From Paenibacillus glycinis (GTDB lineage: Bacteria; Bacillota; Bacilli; Paenibacillales; Paenibacillaceae): a stretch of 64,000 bases of DNA. Numbering within the stretch: the first letter of the stretch is position 1; every line of letters starts with the position of its first letter. The notes below the pieces were generated by a model that saw only the letters and a program-made list of their open reading frames with translations, searched no databases and had not been told where the DNA came from. Where the stretch lies: contig NZ_JAAAMV010000007.1 in the NCBI RefSeq assembly GCF_009909185.1, positions 124,001 through 188,000 on the forward strand, in the 5' to 3' direction. Both the position numbers and the translations under genes were made by a program. This document shows positions 16,561 through 26,268 of this stretch, piece after piece.

Positions 16561-17023
16561 ATCGGCGAGGCGCTGCGGGAGAACCTCAGCTCGCCCGGCA
16601 ATGATCAGGATCTAGAATACGCTGGCGGACAGAGAATCCGGCAGCTGGCACGCGAATAACGGCACCGCAGTCCGCCAGAATGCTTCCTGCTCAAGATGCG
16701 CGGGACCGAGTATTCCGCAAGTCGGGCAGCGCCGATACGGTTATCGGTTGCGGGTTTCTGCCGGCAAGTAAGATTCGCCCGCAAAGCCCCTGGCGGGGAA
16801 AGTTTTGCAGGACATGATTTCAAATATACGGTGGAGGCAGGCCTGACCCGATGTGTCTTCATGGAGTTGGAACAGCGAAGCGGTCGCCTTTGTGGTCGGA
16901 ATACCGCCGCTAAATTTCCAAATGCAATCCGATCTGCAGCAGCGAGTGCAAGCGCTTACCGACCAAAGGGTTCAATTCCGGCCTCCGCCTTTTTCAACCA
17001 TTCCACCAGAACGGGGTGTTCCT
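16561..17023 (+). other. 463-base intergenic region with one cre-like site
   Basis: No convincing gene is visible. A 9-base inverted repeat CTGGCGGAC/GTCCGCCAG (about 16621-16679) could form a stem after the dehydrogenase gene. The region probably holds the GH4 promoter, but no good -35/-10 pair was found. A cre-like site at 16947-16960 is listed separately. Confidence 0.5.
16947..16960. promoter_or_regulatory. Catabolite-response-element-like site upstream of GH4
   Basis: TGCAAGCGCTTACC fits the CcpA cre pattern with one mismatch at the final base, 64 bases upstream of the GH4 start codon. Confidence 0.5.
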
Positions 17024-18436
17024 ATGAGAAGAGTGGCCATCATCGGAGCCGGCAGCGTCGTCTTCTGCAAGACGCTGATCCTGGACATCATGGCAACCGC
17101 GACGTTGGAAGAAACCGAGTTCGTCCTCATGGCGCCGTCGACGACCAAGACGACGCATGTCAAAGCCTACATCGACCGCGTCATCGCGCACAACAACCTG
17201 AAGGCCAAGGTATCGATCACGACCGACCGCCGCGAAGCGCTCGCGGGCGCGAACTACGTCATCTGCTCGTTCCAGATCGGCGGCCTGACCGCCTTCGAGC
17301 TCGACTACCAGATCCCGCTCAAGTACGGCGTCGATCAATGCATCGGCGACACGCTCGGCCCGGGCGGCGTGTTCCGCGCGCTGCGCAGCATTCCCGTCAT
17401 CCTCGACGTGGCGCGCGACATGGAGGAGCTGTGCCCGAAGGCGATCCTGCTCAACTACGTCAACCCGATGGCGATGATCTGCTGGGCGCTCGGCGAGACG
17501 AACGTCCAGTACGTCGGCCTCTGCCACGGCGTGCAGACGACGCTCGACCTCATCTCCGGCTATACCGGCGTGCCGAAGCAGGAGATCGATTTCGTGACCG
17601 GCGGCATTAACCACATGGGTTGGTTCCTGAAGATCGCGCACAACGGCGAGGACCTGTACCCGCTGCTGCGCGAGAAATTCGAGCAGCCGGAGTTCTACGT
17701 CAACGAGAAGGTGCGCGGCGAGGTGTTCCGTCACTTCGGTTATTTCATGACGGAGTCGACGGGCCACTTGTCCGAGTACGTGCCGTGGTTCCGCCACAGC
17801 CGGAAGGCGCTCGACCTGTACTGCGACGAGCCGGCGTTCGGCGGCGAATCCGGCGCGTACTACAACTGGTGCGTCTACGTCGCGAACAAATACACGGAGG
17901 CCGACCTGCTCACGGACGAGTCCGCCGAGCTGCCGCCGCGCAGCATCGAATACTGCGCCTACATCATCGAGGCGCTCGAGACCGGCAAGCCGTTCAAGTT
18001 CAGCGGCAACCTGCGCAACAACGGCATGATCAAGAACCTGCCGGACGACTGCTGCGCCGAAGGCCTCGTCTACGCCGACCGGACCGGCATCCACCGGACG
18101 ATCGTCGGCGAGCTGCCGGCGCAGTGCGCGGCGCTGAACCAGACGAACATCAACGTCCAGCGGCTCGCGGTCATGGCGGCCAAGTCCGGCGACCCGGAGA
18201 CGGTCGTGCAGGCGATCGCCCTCGATCCGCTCACGTCCGCCGTGCTGACGCTGAAGGAAATCCGCGACATGGTCACGGAGATGCTGGACGCCGAGCGCGA
18301 GTGGCTGCCGCAGTTCGGCAACCGCCGCCCGCGGCCGACGCCGACGATCGCCATCCCGCAGGACGTGAAGCGCGCCGACGTGCCGATCGACCCGGCGCTC
18401 GCGATCTTCGCCCGTCTCGGCGAGCTGGCGCAGTAA
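17024..18436 (+). CDS. GH4 glycosidase (MelA/LplD-like alpha-galactosidase or alpha-uronidase)
   Basis: 470 residues, NAD- and Mn-dependent family 4 glycosidase. Evidence: N-terminal [13 protein letters not shown] dinucleotide fold, [10 protein letters not shown], the metal Cys in GLCHGVQTT and the metal His in GGINHMGWF. The Cys-His-Gly variant at the metal site, rather than Cys-His-Ser, may point to uronic-acid substrates as in known alpha-glucuronidases and galacturonidases, but this is tentative. ATG 17024 has a weak GGGGTG ribosome site. It acts in the cytoplasm. It sits downstream of the dehydrogenase gene with its own likely promoter and a cre-like site. Confidence 0.9.
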   Translation: MRRVAIIGAGSVVFCKTLILDIMATATLEETEFVLMAPSTTKTTHVKAYIDRVIAHNNLKAKVSITTDRREALAGANYVICSFQIGGLTAFELDYQIPLKYGVDQCIGDTLGPGGVFRALRSIPVILDVARDMEELCPKAILLNYVNPMAMICWALGETNVQYVGLCHGVQTTLDLISGYTGVPKQEIDFVTGGINHMGWFLKIAHNGEDLYPLLREKFEQPEFYVNEKVRGEVFRHFGYFMTESTGHLSEYVPWFRHSRKALDLYCDEPAFGGESGAYYNWCVYVANKYTEADLLTDESAELPPRSIEYCAYIIEALETGKPFKFSGNLRNNGMIKNLPDDCCAEGLVYADRTGIHRTIVGELPAQCAALNQTNINVQRLAVMAAKSGDPETVVQAIALDPLTSAVLTLKEIRDMVTEMLDAEREWLPQFGNRRPRPTPTIAIPQDVKRADVPIDPALAIFARLGELAQ

Positions 18437-18619
18437 CCGCCGTCTTCCTTCGGCATCGTCTTCTCGGTACGATCCGCTCCCTCGTTTCTCATCGAACCTA
18501 AGACCGTGCGGCCGCGTGACGCTAGAACCGCACTGCCATCCGTCGTGCTTCAACCGCAACGATGACGAGGCCCGTGTGTCGACATCAGAGACCCGTCGGC
18601 AGCGGCATGAGCCCAGAAC

Positions 18620-18657
18620 AAAAAAACGCCAAGCCCCGTTCGGCTTCGCGTTTTTTT
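18620..18657. terminator. Bidirectional terminator between GH4 and pepD
   Basis: A-run, ACGC, one mismatch, AAGCC, a 6-base loop, GGCTT, mismatch, GCGT and a T7 run. It is placed between convergent genes. Confidence 0.8.
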
Positions 18658-18683
18658 GCTTGCGTTTCCCTATTGCCCGCTCG

Positions 18684-20174
18684 TTACGCCTTCAGCTCCC
18701 GCAGCACATCCTCCAGGAACGGCCAGGTCCGCTCCACCGACGAGATCGACAGATGCTCGTCGGGCGTATGGATCTCGTACATGTTCGGCCCGAAGGAGAT
18801 CGCGTCGAGGTCCGGCATCTTCTCGATCAAGACGCCGCATTCGAGGCCGGCGTGGATCGCCTTGATCTCGATCAGCTTGCCGAAGCGCTTCTCGTACGCC
18901 GCTTGGAAGACGGGGCGCAGCTTGGAATCCGCCCGGTACGGCCAGCCCGGGAAGTAGTGGTCCGTCCGGAACTCGCAGCCGACCGTTTCGCCCAGCGTCT
19001 GCATCACGCGCACGACTTCGTCGACTTGCGAGCGCATCGAGCTGCGCGACAGGCTTTGCATGACGACATGCGTCTCGTTCACCGAGACGACGCCGAGATT
19101 GGAGGACGTGCGCACGAGGTTGCCGATCGCCTTGTCCATGCTCAGCACCCCGTTCGGGATGAGGGTCAGCAGCCGGATGACGGACGCCTTCACGTCTTCC
19201 GCGAACGCTTTGCCCGAGGCAGCCGCCGCGCCCGCTCCGCTATTCGCGTCGAAACCGGCATGCAGCACGACCGAGACGCCTTTGTCGCTCGCTTGAAACT
19301 CGTCCTTCAGGATCCGGTTGAGCTCGGCGATGCGGGCTTCTACCGCTTGCTTGCCTTCGCCGCTCAGATATACCGCCGCTTCGGCTTCCCGCGGAATCGC
19401 ATTGACCTTCATCCCGCCGCTGACGCCCGCGAGATCGAACGCCGCATGGCGGCGAAGATCGTCCAGCACGCGGCCGAGCAGCTTGTTGGCATTGGCCCGC
19501 TCATGGATGATGTCGTCGCCGGAGTGGCCGCCCATCAAGCCCTGCACGCCGATCGTGTACGGCTCGCCCGCAGGCGCTTCTTTGTAGGCCAGCGGAACGG
19601 AGTGATACGTATTGATGCCGCCGGCGCTGCTGACGAACAGCACGCCTTCGCGGTCGGAGTCGAAATTGATCATCATGCGGCCCTTCAACTGCGAAGCGTC
19701 GAGATGGAACGCGCCGCCCATGCTCGTTTCTTCCTCCGTCGTCAGCAGAATCTCCAGCTCCGGATGCGCCATGTCCGGCGTATCGATGATCGTGAGCGCC
19801 GTCGCCACCGCGATCCCGTTGTCCGCGCCGAGCGTCGTGCCTTCCGCATAGATCATGTCCCCGTCGATTTTGAAGCGGATCGGGTCCTTCGTAAAATCGT
19901 GCACGGTCGATTTATTCTTCTCGGTGACCATGTCCAGATGGCCTTGGAAAATGACGGTCGGCACGTTCTCGTACCCGGGCGCCGCCGGCTTCCGGATGAT
20001 CAGGTTGAACTTCTCGTCCTGAATCACGGCGCAGTTCCGCTGACGCGCGAAATCCGCGACGTAATCGCTGATCGCCTTCTCGTTGCTCGATCCCCGGGGG
20101 ATCTTGGAGAGCTCCTCGAAGAATTGCAGCACCCTGCTGTCGCCCGTATACACCTTGCCTGTCGTATCGCTCAT
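18684..20174 (-). CDS. pepD: Aminoacyl-histidine dipeptidase (Xaa-His dipeptidase, M20 family)
   Basis: Zinc dipeptidase of 496 residues, the normal PepD length. Metal-site motifs are FQGHLDMV, TLGADNGIAVA, TTEEETSMGG and the C-terminal IHAGLECG. It cleaves carnosine-like and other dipeptides in the cytoplasm. ATG 20174 is chosen because AAGGAGG stands 10 bases upstream; a longer frame starting at 20234 lacks such a site. It is monocistronic, bounded by a bidirectional terminator and a repeat-rich intergenic region. Confidence 0.95.
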   Translation of the reverse strand: MSDTTGKVYTGDSRVLQFFEELSKIPRGSSNEKAISDYVADFARQRNCAVIQDEKFNLIIRKPAAPGYENVPTVIFQGHLDMVTEKNKSTVHDFTKDPIRFKIDGDMIYAEGTTLGADNGIAVATALTIIDTPDMAHPELEILLTTEEETSMGGAFHLDASQLKGRMMINFDSDREGVLFVSSAGGINTYHSVPLAYKEAPAGEPYTIGVQGLMGGHSGDDIIHERANANKLLGRVLDDLRRHAAFDLAGVSGGMKVNAIPREAEAAVYLSGEGKQAVEARIAELNRILKDEFQASDKGVSVVLHAGFDANSGAGAAAASGKAFAEDVKASVIRLLTLIPNGVLSMDKAIGNLVRTSSNLGVVSVNETHVVMQSLSRSSMRSQVDEVVRVMQTLGETVGCEFRTDHYFPGWPYRADSKLRPVFQAAYEKRFGKLIEIKAIHAGLECGVLIEKMPDLDAISFGPNMYEIHTPDEHLSISSVERTWPFLEDVLRELKA

Positions 20175-20248
20175 ATGTAAAAATCCTCCTTCTCGAATTG
20201 AGACGTATAGGTCCAGTTTAGCGCATGCGGACAATAAACGCCAAATAA

Positions 20249-20370
20249 GGTGATTGGTTTGCGTAGGGTGATTGGTTTGCGTTTACCGACGGAAGTCGGA
20301 AAATGCAGCATTCACCCGGTTACCGGCGGAAGTTGGGAAATGCAACAATCACCCGGTTACCGGCGGAACG
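20249..20370. repeat. Intergenic repeats: 16-bp pair and 37-bp tandem unit
   Basis: GGTGATTGGTTTGCGT occurs at about 20249 and 20266. A 37-bp unit beginning GTTTACCG/GGTTACCG follows at 20281-20317 and 20318-20354, with a third partial copy at 20355-20367. GGTGATTG in the first pair is the complement of CAATCACC in the second unit, so the RNA could fold. No gene is supported here. Confidence 0.75.
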
Positions 20371-20478
20371 CTTCGCGTTCGCTCATCCATATCGGAAATG
20401 ACGTTTGTCGGCCATTGCTCGAGCGCTTCCGTCCACGTGTATGAGGAAATTAATCGAATAGAGGCTGTCGCGATACAG

Positions 20479-23265
20479 TTAAGGCTGGTCGACGATTACG
20501 AGCAATGAAGAGAAGACGTCCCTCGGCACTCCCGGCGTATTGACGCCGTCCACTTTGTTGATCGGCGTATTTCTGATCTCGTATTCATCCGTGCCTTCGT
20601 TCAACGTTACCTCCGTAGAGGAACCGCCGCCGTCCATATTCAACGCTTGATAGGCGCCAAGTTCCTTCATGTACAATCCGAGCTCCTCGATGTAAAATCC
20701 GGTGGATCCATTGGCGCCGCGCCCATCGACGACGGCAAAGAACACGTTCCCATCGCTGCGGATGCCGACTGCCGTCCGAGGATGCCGGTCGGCATGCCGG
20801 TAGTACGTCTGCTCGTCGTAATTCGGATCCGACGGGTCAGAGACGACCAGTCCGTTGAAATTTTGCGCGACGCCGTCCTTCACCATCCAGTACTGCCCGC
20901 CGGAAGCCTCGTACAGATCGTTCTTATTCTTCTCCCAATCCTCCCCATAGTTGCCGATCATCGCCGTCCCGTCGTCCTTGATGCCGAAGAATCCGTGGAA
21001 CGGATAGCTTTTGCCATCGGCCCCGCTGGTACGGACTCCGTTGATGATCGAGGACCCGTCCTTGATCATATACCCTTCCGGCCCTTGCTCCGTATAAAAT
21101 TCTCCATTGACGCCCGCTACGACTTTCTTCCCTGGAATAACGGTCGTAGCCGCCTGCACGGCGACATTGCCCTTGATGACGTCATGACCTTCGGCATCCA
21201 CCGTGCGGATATAATCGCCATTCGCGTCCGTCGGCGGAATCCGGTTGCCTTTCACCCCGACGATGATATGGTTTTGCGGCAGGTTGATCGCGACTTCGAT
21301 AATGTTGGCCTTCTGCCTATTACCGTTCGCATCAATGAAGTCCATCTGCCGGTGGTCGACTCCGGTCGAGAGCGTCTCCGTCTCGTCGCGCAGCACCCGG
21401 AAAATGATCGGGTTGCGATCCGGCGTAGGAACGGTGCCAAAATATCGCAGGACCGGACGCTTCGCAGCCGCGTCCATCTCCCATATCTGATCGAAATTCC
21501 AGCCAAGCGTCGTCTCGTACGCGGACTGAAGAGCGAGCGCCGCATCGGTGACGGACAACCCTTTGTTGTTGGTTACGGTACCGCCGGTCACAGTCTTGCC
21601 CTGGACGAGCGCATTGGACGAAGCAATGTTGTTTTGGAACGTTGGCGTTCCGTTCACGCGTCCGGTTATCCGGGAAATCGTGTCTCCGGTCCCGTTATCG
21701 ATCGTACCCGCCAGCAGTGCGTTGTCCCTGATGACGGCTCCTGTATAAGCATAAGCGGAGAGACCGCCCGTATTATTTACTTCGGAGTACACGTGCGGCT
21801 TCGCATAGGAGGATTCCAGCGTCGAGCCGCTTTCGGACACGGCCACCAGCGCGCCGCTCTCCACCTTCGCCTTGACGATGGCATCGGTATAACTGTTCTT
21901 GACGATACCGAAATTATGCGCGGCAATGCCCGCGCTTCGGTAGCCGCCGGTGACGACGCCGGTGACGAAGCTTTCCCGGATCATACCGCGGTTTTCGGCG
22001 GCGATGCCGGCCGCCCAATGGTCGGAATCGTCGCTGTTGCCGACGATGGCCGCATCGACAAGCCCGAGCTTCTCGACGATGCCGTTGTTGACTGCGAGGA
22101 GCGCCGCTTTCGGATGGTTCGCATCCGCCGTGACGGTCAATCCGATGATGGCATGCCCATCTCCATTCAGCGTGCCGCTGAACGAGGCGATTGGCGTGAA
22201 CCGGCCAGTCAGCACGATATCATTCGTCAGCTTGTAGTCGCCGGACGGATTGCCGCGGATGAGGTTCAAGTCGGCCGCCGTGGAGATTTCGGTCGGCGTG
22301 CTTTCCTCCGCCCGCAGGATCGGCCGACCCAGAGCCGCGCTCATATCCCATACGGAGTAGAAATCCCAGCCAAGCGTCGATTCATAGGTAGCTTCCATGG
22401 CGAGCGACGCATCGGTGACGGACAAGCCCTGATTGTTCGCCGCGGTGCCGCCGGAGACGGCTGCGCCCTGAACGAGGGCATTCGTCGAGGCGATATTGTT
22501 CTGGAATGTCGGCGTGCCATTCAGCCGTCCCGCGATACGGGCGATATTGCTGCCGCTGCCGCTGTCGATCGTGCCCGCCAACAGCGCGTTATTGCGGATG
22601 ACCGCGCCCGTATACGCATACGCGGTAAGGCCCCCCGTATTGTTCGTATCGGAATGGACGTCCGGCACCGCGTAGGAGGATTCCAATGTCGAGCCGTTCT
22701 CGGACACCGCCACCAACGCGCCGCTTTCCACTTTGGCGTCGACGGAGGCGACGGAATAGACGTTCCGGACGATATGGCGGTTCGTGATTGCGATGCCTGC
22801 GCTGCGATAGCCGCCTGACACCGTCCCGGTCACGAAGCTCTCCTCGATCGTTCCGTTGTTCGTCCCGACGATGCCGCTGGCCCAGTAAGTGGAATTCGTA
22901 TCGAGACTATGGATATTCACGTCGATGAAGCCGACGCTCTTGATCAAGCCTTCATTATCTACAATGAAGGCGGCCTTGGGCTGGCTCGCGCTTCCCGTAA
23001 TGGTCAGATCGGAGATGAGATGGCCGTTCCCGTCCAGCGACCCGCTGAACGAAGCGAGCGGCACGAACGACCCTGTCAGATCGATATCGGCCGTCAGTTG
23101 GAAGCTGCCGGAAGGGTTGCTGCGGATCTGCTCAAGGTCTGCCTGGCTGTCAATGGATATGACGGCTTCCGCGGATGCCGAGCCGGTAAATGGAGCAAGC
23201 GAGTTCAAGGCCATAATCATGGCCAAAGATAAGAGCAAATGAACGATTTTTCTTGAATAAATCAT
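20479..23265 (-). CDS. Secreted protein with two GLUG-like modules and a phosphodiester glycosidase (NAGPA) domain
   Basis: 928 residues. A signal peptide covers about 1-32 with a cut after GSASA. Two tandem modules of about 290 residues (33-325 and 326-615) are near copies, each carrying Gly/Ser/Val-rich repeats of the GLUG type (for example ESGALVAVSE appears in both). The C-terminal part (about 640-925) has NMDGGGSSTEVTL, the hallmark of phosphodiester alpha-N-acetylglucosaminidase (NAGPA-like) enzymes, with RTAVGIRSDGNVFFAVVDGR before it. It should act outside the cell on a sugar-phosphodiester. GGGAGGG precedes ATG 23265. It is the last gene of the cassette with a PHP hydrolase and ABC transporter. 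Confidence 0.88.
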   Translation of the reverse strand: MIYSRKIVHLLLSLAMIMALNSLAPFTGSASAEAVISIDSQADLEQIRSNPSGSFQLTADIDLTGSFVPLASFSGSLDGNGHLISDLTITGSASQPKAAFIVDNEGLIKSVGFIDVNIHSLDTNSTYWASGIVGTNNGTIEESFVTGTVSGGYRSAGIAITNRHIVRNVYSVASVDAKVESGALVAVSENGSTLESSYAVPDVHSDTNNTGGLTAYAYTGAVIRNNALLAGTIDSGSGSNIARIAGRLNGTPTFQNNIASTNALVQGAAVSGGTAANNQGLSVTDASLAMEATYESTLGWDFYSVWDMSAALGRPILRAEESTPTEISTAADLNLIRGNPSGDYKLTNDIVLTGRFTPIASFSGTLNGDGHAIIGLTVTADANHPKAALLAVNNGIVEKLGLVDAAIVGNSDDSDHWAAGIAAENRGMIRESFVTGVVTGGYRSAGIAAHNFGIVKNSYTDAIVKAKVESGALVAVSESGSTLESSYAKPHVYSEVNNTGGLSAYAYTGAVIRDNALLAGTIDNGTGDTISRITGRVNGTPTFQNNIASSNALVQGKTVTGGTVTNNKGLSVTDAALALQSAYETTLGWNFDQIWEMDAAAKRPVLRYFGTVPTPDRNPIIFRVLRDETETLSTGVDHRQMDFIDANGNRQKANIIEVAINLPQNHIIVGVKGNRIPPTDANGDYIRTVDAEGHDVIKGNVAVQAATTVIPGKKVVAGVNGEFYTEQGPEGYMIKDGSSIINGVRTSGADGKSYPFHGFFGIKDDGTAMIGNYGEDWEKNKNDLYEASGGQYWMVKDGVAQNFNGLVVSDPSDPNYDEQTYYRHADRHPRTAVGIRSDGNVFFAVVDGRGANGSTGFYIEELGLYMKELGAYQALNMDGGGSSTEVTLNEGTDEYEIRNTPINKVDGVNTPGVPRDVFSSLLVIVDQP

Positions 23266-23381
23266 TATTTTCCCTCCCGGTTAACTTGCATTAAAATCGA
23301 TCAGAATCCTTCGTCGATATGCGTTCTGCATGCGCCGTCGACACCCTGTCGAACTCCGGATTCTCTCATCTGGCTCTCCTA

Positions 23382-25328
23382 CTAAGCCCTATCCGACTCC
23401 AACCACACCGGCGCCGTCGCCGCGAATTCGCCGTCCGCCTGATAAATTTTCGCGAGCACGTAACGCTGCCTGCAGACCAGAGAAATCTTGCAATCCAGCG
23501 TTTCCCCGTCGTGTTCGACGGTGTGCAGCACCTCTCCCCGCTCGCCGAGAATCTCCGCCTTGACGATTCGACTGCCCGTATCGATGGCGAACGACGCCTT
23601 GATCTCGATTGCTAGACGGTCGGTACAGGGGATGCGCGATCCCATGATGGCGCCATTCACCTTGAACCACACCTTCAAATGGAGCGCCGACGTGAAATAG
23701 ACGCGTTGATGCCTCACGGCGTCGTAAAAGTGCTCTGTCGTGAGCGCCTCCGCGAGGATGGCCGTCCGCAATGTGTTTTCCGTTCCCCACTGGCCGTTAT
23801 GGTTATCCTGGCTGCCCACCGGCGCTACATGCCAGCCGTTGTCCAGCGCCATCACGTAATAATAGAGGCCGCCGAGCTCCCTCGACTCGATCGTGTTGAT
23901 CTCGAGCAGGTGCAGCACGCGGTCCAGCTCCGCATCGTAAGGGGTGAAGCCGTCCAGATGGCGGTCGCCGCAAGACCAAGGATGGTTCCACTGCTGGATT
24001 GAATCGGGGTACTGCTTTACCGTCTCGTAATAGCTAGGGATATCGTTGTATTGCGTTTCATAGGCGTTAATAAAGAATTCCATGTTGTACGTATTCATAT
24101 GCCCGAACTGGTTGTACCACGTGGTTTCCGCGCCGAACAGCGCCAGAAACGCGCCATCCTCCGTCATGCGGCCGGCTGTCAGCTGAATATCCGCCCATTT
24201 GCGGCTTTTCTCCCAGTCCAAATAATGATCGTACAAATTACTATGCTCCGTTATGGCCAGAAAATCGAGTCCGGCCGTATGCCGGGCATAGTCGTACGCC
24301 TGTTCCGGAACGCCGATGCCGTCCGAAAACCCGGTATGGCTGTGCAGATTGCCGAAGTAGATCTTGTACTCGCCGTCCGCGGGAGCCGGCAGCGGGGACG
24401 GAAGAGGCCTCGGTGCGGGCAGCGGCGCACGCTTGGCGAAAGCCAGCCAGTGTATCATCAGCTGTTGTCCGGGCGCCGCGTTCGTGACGATCAAGTAGAT
24501 GTCGTGCATGCCCGTCAGCAGCCGACGGTCGTCATGCGCCAGCCTGCCGGCCAGAATCGACCATCGCTTCCACTGCTTGAACAGCGTAATCTCTCCTATT
24601 TTCTCGCCGTGCAGACTGCCCGCGCGCACCTCCAATACGACATGCTTTGCTTTGTCGAGATCGGTAAAGCCGAACTGTCCGCGCAGTTGATCGACGCCGC
24701 CCTCGGTAAAATCGACGCCGCGATACAAGAGGTAGCTTCCAACCCCTCCGCCCTTGAGCACGCGGTCACTTTGTCCTGGCTCGATATCGTCGACCTCCGT
24801 CTCCTCAAAGCCGGACGTTTCGTCGAAGGCGAGCGCGGAGAATTTGGCGGGCGACACTTTCTTCGGCGCAATATCCGGCTGGCCTGTACCGGCTATTTGC
24901 CCGTACGCTTGGAAATGCCTGATTCTCGCCGTTTCCCCTGCCGAGCAATACGTAACGGTCACGCGCAGATACCGTGCCGCGAAGCGGCAGACGTACCGTT
25001 CGCCTCCTTCCGGCATAGCCATTCCTTCTCCCTTCTCGAAGGCAACGAGCCAATTCAAATTGTCTGGGCTGTGTTCGATAAAGTAACGCGTATCCCCTTC
25101 CGCCCCGTACGTCGTGCTGATAAAGATGCACTCGATCTCGCAGAGTTGGCCCAAGTCGAGCTTCCACCACTTGTAATACGGCGCTCCCTCCCACCACGTA
25201 TCGTCCCGGCCGTCGATCGCGTTCCCCGCCTCGAAGCCATTGAGCGCCTGCTCGGCGGTGGCGATTTTACCGGCGCTTAGCAGGGTCGCTTCTTGTCCGG
25301 AACTGACTTCCTGATTGACCTCGGTCAT
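23382..25328 (-). CDS. PHP-domain hydrolase with F5/8C and CBM6-like modules (CehA/McbA-like)
   Basis: 648 residues. Domains in order: F5/8 type C (discoidin) module (about 10-148), a CBM6-like beta-sandwich (about 165-303), a Pro-rich linker, then a PHP metallohydrolase domain (about 325-640). PHP metal motifs are NLHSHTGFSDG and ITEHSN, with further His residues in QWNHPW and GSQDNHNG. No signal peptide is visible, odd for a protein with two carbohydrate-binding modules. ATG 25328 follows GAAGGGG. PHP domains hydrolyse phosphoesters; with the phosphodiester glycosidase next door, cleavage of phosphate-bearing glycans is a reasonable inference. Confidence 0.85.
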   Translation of the reverse strand: MTEVNQEVSSGQEATLLSAGKIATAEQALNGFEAGNAIDGRDDTWWEGAPYYKWWKLDLGQLCEIECIFISTTYGAEGDTRYFIEHSPDNLNWLVAFEKGEGMAMPEGGERYVCRFAARYLRVTVTYCSAGETARIRHFQAYGQIAGTGQPDIAPKKVSPAKFSALAFDETSGFEETEVDDIEPGQSDRVLKGGGVGSYLLYRGVDFTEGGVDQLRGQFGFTDLDKAKHVVLEVRAGSLHGEKIGEITLFKQWKRWSILAGRLAHDDRRLLTGMHDIYLIVTNAAPGQQLMIHWLAFAKRAPLPAPRPLPSPLPAPADGEYKIYFGNLHSHTGFSDGIGVPEQAYDYARHTAGLDFLAITEHSNLYDHYLDWEKSRKWADIQLTAGRMTEDGAFLALFGAETTWYNQFGHMNTYNMEFFINAYETQYNDIPSYYETVKQYPDSIQQWNHPWSCGDRHLDGFTPYDAELDRVLHLLEINTIESRELGGLYYYVMALDNGWHVAPVGSQDNHNGQWGTENTLRTAILAEALTTEHFYDAVRHQRVYFTSALHLKVWFKVNGAIMGSRIPCTDRLAIEIKASFAIDTGSRIVKAEILGERGEVLHTVEHDGETLDCKISLVCRQRYVLAKIYQADGEFAATAPVWLESDRA

Positions 25329-25357
25329 CGTTATTCGCCCCTTCAACGGTTTTTGTA

Positions 25358-26254
25358 TTATCCTTTCACGGCGCCCATCATCACCCCTTTGACGAAATGC
25401 CTCTGCACCAACGGATAAAGGAGCAGCATCGGAATGCTCGCCACGACGATGACGGCGTACTTCATGCCTTCGACGAGCAACTGCTGCTCGACAAGGCTCT
25501 CTCCGTCTCCTCCGGTCATTGAGCCCGTATCCTCCCGAATCAGGATGCTGCGGATCACCATCTGAAGCGGCATTCGCCAATGATCATCCAAATAAATCAG
25601 CGCCGTAAAGTACGAATTCCAGTGCGACACGCCGTAATACATCGTCATGACGGCGATAATCGGCATCGACAGCGGCAGCACGACGCTCGTCAGCGTGCGG
25701 ATGTTGCTGCAGCCGTCGATGAACGCCGCCTCTTGCAGCTCGTATGGGATCGACGTTTGAAAGTACGTCCGCATAATGATCATATTCCAGACGCTGACGG
25801 CGCCCGGAATGACCATGACCCAAAGATTGTCGTACAACCCGAGCATGTTTTTGTACACGAGATAAGTCGGAACGAGGCCGCCGTTGAAAAGCAGCGTGAA
25901 CGTAAAAATAAGGACGAGCACGTAGCGGCCTCTGAAATCATTGCGGGACAGCGCATAGGCGCCCATCGTCGTCAGTACGATGTTGATGCTTGTCCCGACG
26001 ACGAGGTAAAGCAGGGAATTCCGATAGCCCGTCAAGATATCGGAATTGTGAAACACCTTCTCGTAAGCGCTCAGCGTCGCGTGCTTCGGCAACAGCCAAA
26101 GCTCTCCCTTCACGATGGATAACGGATCGCTCAAGGAGGCGCTGACGATATACAGCAGCGGATACAGCGTGCCTAACGCAATGACAACCAGGATCGCATG
26201 AATCGCGAAATCGTACAGCAGATCCCCCCGGCTTGCTTTCTTCGCGTCGCCCAT
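25358..26254 (-). CDS. ABC sugar permease, LplC/YtcP type
   Basis: 298 residues with six membrane helices and the MalG-type EAA loop ELQEAAFIDGCSNIRTLTSV, which contacts the ATPase. It ends in RHFVKGVMMGAVKG, typical of YtcP/LplC proteins. ATG 26254 follows AAGGAG. It forms the inner-membrane pore with the upstream LplB-type permease; the gap is only 14 bases. No ATPase gene is nearby, as usual for this subclass, which shares a general MsmX-like ATPase. Confidence 0.93.
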   Translation of the reverse strand: MGDAKKASRGDLLYDFAIHAILVVIALGTLYPLLYIVSASLSDPLSIVKGELWLLPKHATLSAYEKVFHNSDILTGYRNSLLYLVVGTSINIVLTTMGAYALSRNDFRGRYVLVLIFTFTLLFNGGLVPTYLVYKNMLGLYDNLWVMVIPGAVSVWNMIIMRTYFQTSIPYELQEAAFIDGCSNIRTLTSVVLPLSMPIIAVMTMYYGVSHWNSYFTALIYLDDHWRMPLQMVIRSILIREDTGSMTGGDGESLVEQQLLVEGMKYAVIVVASIPMLLLYPLVQRHFVKGVMMGAVKG

Positions 26255-26268
26255 CGCTTGGCTCCTTC

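Noticed and set aside
16605..16862. 85-residue minus-strand frame in the region before GH4
   Set aside because: No ribosome site, Arg/Ser-rich composition and no recognisable domain; treated as non-coding.
18516..20180. 554-residue plus-strand frame over pepD
   Set aside because: Antisense to a well-supported PepD; composition (Arg, His, Asp rich) is typical of GC-driven shadow frames.
20647..22818. 723-residue plus-strand frame over the GLUG/NAGPA gene
   Set aside because: Antisense to a gene with signal peptide, ribosome site and domain motifs; no independent support.
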